Origin: Rubritalea marina DSM 17716
Lineage (GTDB): Bacteria > Verrucomicrobiota > Verrucomicrobiia > Verrucomicrobiales > Akkermansiaceae
DNA length: 64,000 nt
NCBI RefSeq assembly: GCF_000378105.1
Contig: NZ_KB899249.1
Coordinates: 62,001 to 126,000, forward strand
Direction of reading: 5' to 3'
Of this stretch, positions 63,771 to 64,000 are shown piece after piece. The position numbers were made by a program, and so were the translations under genes. Position 1 is the first letter of the stretch; every line of letters begins with the position of its first letter. The notes under the pieces were generated by a model that ran no database searches, had not been told where the DNA came from, and saw only the letters and a program-made list of their open reading frames with translations.

Positions 63771-63861
63771 GTTTGAGGGTGGGACCTTGATCATCCTCTA
63801 CAGCTGGGTTAATGAGAAATGCATTGTTTGATTCTATCTCAGTGTGTTAGCATTTTTCACT

Positions 63862-64000
63862 ATGAGGGTTGGTCAATCTTGGGTCTTTGGCTTGTTGATG
63901 TGTTTTGGCGGGGGATTGGACTATTCCCTAGCTGAAGAGGGTGGCTCTGGCCATTATATGCCGGGTTCGATGTCGAGCTTTGTCGACTCGGTGGCACCGA
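63862..64000 (+). CDS. COG4313-like outer-membrane protein (partial, N-terminal 46 aa)
   Basis: Open frame from the ATG at 63862 to the window edge. A signal peptide (MRVGQSWVFGLLMCFGGGLD region) is followed by EEGGSGHYMPGSMSSFVDSV, which closely matches the GxGHYxPG start of mature proteins of the meta-pathway phenol degradation-like (SphA, pfam13557) family, predicted outer-membrane beta-barrels for hydrophobic substrates. Only the beginning is visible, so the call rests on this short motif. Confidence 0.6.
   Translation, partial: MRVGQSWVFGLLMCFGGGLDYSLAEEGGSGHYMPGSMSSFVDSVAP

Overview
The window looks like a chromosomal segment of a free-living, respiring Gram-negative bacterium of the Verrucomicrobiota, probably close to Rubritalea or Akkermansia. 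This is inferred from gene content, not from a search. The pointers are lysine/alanine-rich histone-H1-like tails, a PEP-CTERM protein, a secreted arylsulfatase, an SHD1-domain lipoprotein, DUF5069 and DUF1853 proteins, and Mpl with MurA for a meso-diaminopimelate peptidoglycan. Gene density is high. No phage, insertion sequence or CRISPR array was seen.

Layout. 1-11040 (minus): a respiratory complex I operon nuoD-E-F-(DUF805)-G-H-I-(small ORF)-J-K-L-M, cut by the left edge; nuoA, B and C are not upstream of nuoD. 11212-14553: an H1-like protein, a LolA-like periplasmic protein, and the primary sigma factor RpoD with an H1-like tail. 14771-18069 (minus): prfA-prmC-murA. 18220-21420 (plus): a HAD phosphatase, mpl and a XerC/D recombinase. 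21426-22884 (minus): marC and a MobA-MoaD fusion. 22937-24598: a 180-bp direct repeat flanking a SUMF/PEP-CTERM gene; each copy carries the 3' part of a 43-aa Cys-rich lipoprotein gene, and only the right copy is complete. 24737-27429 (minus): sdhC-sdhA without sdhB. 27622-31812: a small helical protein and a membrane Ser/Thr kinase, convergent with four pseudopilin genes. 31964-35600: a SahR-like ArsR-methyltransferase regulator divergent from metK-ahcY across a 20-bp palindrome. 35680-42992: ribE, an antiporter, an SHD1 lipoprotein, DUF1853 with carboxynorspermidine synthase, and a TPR protein. 43185-45923: infA, an ArsC/Spx-like protein and an SLC13-type transporter. 45976-50964 (minus): two secreted amidohydrolases with a chagasin-type protease inhibitor, then 5-formyl-THF cyclo-ligase. 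51119-52689: rpsM-rpsK-rpsD. 52792-55602: an unknown protein, RidA and a sulfatase. 55753-63464 (plus): hisC, mnmE, an M20 peptidase, galM, DUF5069, pyrC and a two-domain unknown. The right end holds an initiator tRNA and the start of a COG4313-like outer-membrane protein.

The strongest signal concerns translation initiation. Almost no gene here has a recognisable Shine-Dalgarno sequence. The exception is infA (IF-1), which has a full AAAGGAGA placed 6 nt before what can only be an AUC start codon. In the same window the initiator tRNA has lost one of the three conserved anticodon-stem G:C pairs, IF-1 has a basic N-terminal tail and S11 has an acidic one. Other points worth checking are the small Cys-rich lipoprotein duplication, the MobA-MoaD fusion and the palindromic operator between sahR and metK.
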